From the NCBI GenBank assembly GCA_016706685.1, contig JADJJE010000002.1, forward strand, positions 310,001 through 374,000: a stretch of 64,000 bases of DNA. The letters run 5' to 3'. The DNA is from Sandaracinaceae bacterium. Lineage in GTDB: Bacteria; Myxococcota_A; Polyangia; Polyangiales; Houyiibacteriaceae. The notes under the pieces were generated by a model that saw only the letters and a program-made list of their open reading frames with translations, ran no database searches and was not told the DNA's origin. A program made the translations under genes and the position numbers. This document shows positions 63,293-64,000 of this stretch, piece after piece (within the stretch, counting starts at the first letter, position 1; the number at the start of each line of letters is the position of its first letter).

Positions 63293-64000
63293 GTGGTGAG
63301 GAGCAGACGAAGTGTGAGGCGAGCCCCAGCCGTCGGCCGGAGGCAGCGCACGCTGCTGGCGCTGGGCTGTGTGGCGCTCACCGCTTGCTACAGCGGCGGC
63401 GGCGGCAGCCTGCGTCCCACCGCCACGATCTACAGCGGTGGCGGCGTCAGCGGCCTCACCCCGGCGTCGCAGTGGGTGGAGGTGCGCCTGCCGGTCGCGC
63501 GCGCCAGCGTGCGCATGCCCAGCCAGCCCCAGTACCTGCCCGCGTCCACCGGGGTGGAAGACGACGGCGCCGCGTACCGCACCACCATCGGTGGCCGCGA
63601 CTACGGCTCGGTTCAGCTCATGGTGGCCATCAGCGAGGTGGACGGCGGCATCGTCGGTCAGCCCCTCGAGCGCCTGCACGCCATGCGCGAGTCGCTGCTG
63701 GAAGACGCGCAGGAGCAGGCGTTCGGCACCGTCATGGTCAATGGCTCGCCGGGCTTCGACATCGCCTACATCGTGACCGAGTCGGGGCAGCTGGTGAACG
63801 CGCGCGCCGTGCTGGGCCGCCGCCACATCTACCTGCTCATGGCCATGATGGCGCCGCACCTCGCAGCCTCGCACCGCGCCACCACCGCGGCCTACCTCGA
63901 GAGCCTGCGGCTCGACCCACAAGACTCGTTCGGGGCCACCGGCGACGGCGTCTACCGGGCGGGCGCGTGGCGCTGGTCCATGCCGGCCGAGGCGCACTTC
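63293..64000 (+). CDS. Lipoprotein, C-terminus cut by window edge
   Basis: GTG at 63293 with AGGAGG upstream opens a frame to the right edge (236 codons seen). After an Arg-rich start, LLALGCVALTACYSGGGG is a lipoprotein signal with lipobox Cys. The mature part contains WVEVRLPVARASVRMPSQP, SVQLMVAISEVDGGIV and DIAYIVTESGQLVNARAVLG, and ends in RAGAWRWSMPAEAHF. It reads like a secreted beta-rich or PsbP-like protein but no family is recognised. Divergent from the molybdopterin oxidoreductase gene. Confidence 0.6.
   Translation, partial: MVRSRRSVRRAPAVGRRQRTLLALGCVALTACYSGGGGSLRPTATIYSGGGVSGLTPASQWVEVRLPVARASVRMPSQPQYLPASTGVEDDGAAYRTTIGGRDYGSVQLMVAISEVDGGIVGQPLERLHAMRESLLEDAQEQAFGTVMVNGSPGFDIAYIVTESGQLVNARAVLGRRHIYLLMAMMAPHLAASHRATTAAYLESLRLDPQDSFGATGDGVYRAGAWRWSMPAEAHF

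Noticed and set aside
1..64000. tRNA, rRNA or CRISPR array
   Set aside because: No cloverleaf with GTTCRA-type arm, no rRNA signature and no regularly spaced repeats were found by eye; small RNA genes could be missed.

Overview
The window is uniformly GC-rich DNA with third-position GC so high that long spurious open frames lie opposite almost every real gene. Gene content points to a Myxococcota (deltaproteobacterial) genome, probably of the Polyangia type. The signs are many lipoprotein genes of unknown function, an EGF/Cys-rich surface lipoprotein, TPR/PEGA proteins, a protein with an AgmX/PglI-like C-terminus, a TonB-dependent receptor carrying its own TonB C-terminal domain, and genes mostly single or in short operons. 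This is inference from families, not a database result.

Layout. 1-5.8 kb: 23S rRNA methyltransferase (rlmL, cut by the left edge), a TPR/PEGA protein with a Cys-rich lipoprotein, a stand-alone zinc-free ribosomal protein S4, and a patatin-like phospholipase. 5.8-10.1 kb: LLM-type flavin oxidoreductase, rhodanese-like lipoprotein, DarP/YjgA-like ribosome factor, a porin-like protein and a small lipoprotein. 10.1-17.1 kb: a minus-strand cassette of overlapping genes (two GNAT-like proteins, a GH3-type acyl-adenylating/amide synthetase, a condensation-type acyltransferase), followed by a spermidine-dehydrogenase-like oxidase and preceded by the most AT-rich stretch in the window. 17.4-22.5 kb: VTT/DedA-like membrane protein, formamidopyrimidine-DNA glycosylase (mutM), a very large uncharacterised protein, and 6-phosphofructokinase. 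22.6-30 kb: a heavy-metal RND efflux operon (outer membrane factor, fusion protein, pump) read in many broken frames, followed by an intact two-component system.

30-38.6 kb: exported proteins of largely unknown function (DUF2914-like lipoprotein, M19/amidohydrolase-like lipoprotein, AgmX-like lipoprotein, a 763-residue exported protein and an OmpA-like lipoprotein). 38.6-44.6 kb: a self-contained metal or siderophore acquisition locus. A palindromic AT-rich operator precedes a TonB_C-TonB-receptor fusion, two lipoproteins, a TonB and a Fur-family regulator. 44.6-57.5 kb: lipoprotein, glycogen synthase, PhyH oxygenase, an AEC transporter / DUF3556-like / metallo-beta-lactamase-fold operon, an EGF-type lipoprotein, a divergent TetR/lipoprotein pair, and an SDR/methyltransferase pair. 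57.5-64 kb: oligopeptidase A, a molybdopterin oxidoreductase translationally coupled to soluble transhydrogenase SthA, and a lipoprotein cut by the right edge.

A strong overall pattern is that single-base frame breaks, mostly in G/C runs, affect nine or more otherwise well-conserved genes between about 5.8 and 28 kb and are densest in the efflux operon. I found none between about 28 and 64 kb. This looks more like a change in sequence quality than biology, and the frame-broken genes are annotated here over their full inferred extent. No tRNA, rRNA, CRISPR array, insertion sequence or prophage gene was recognised.
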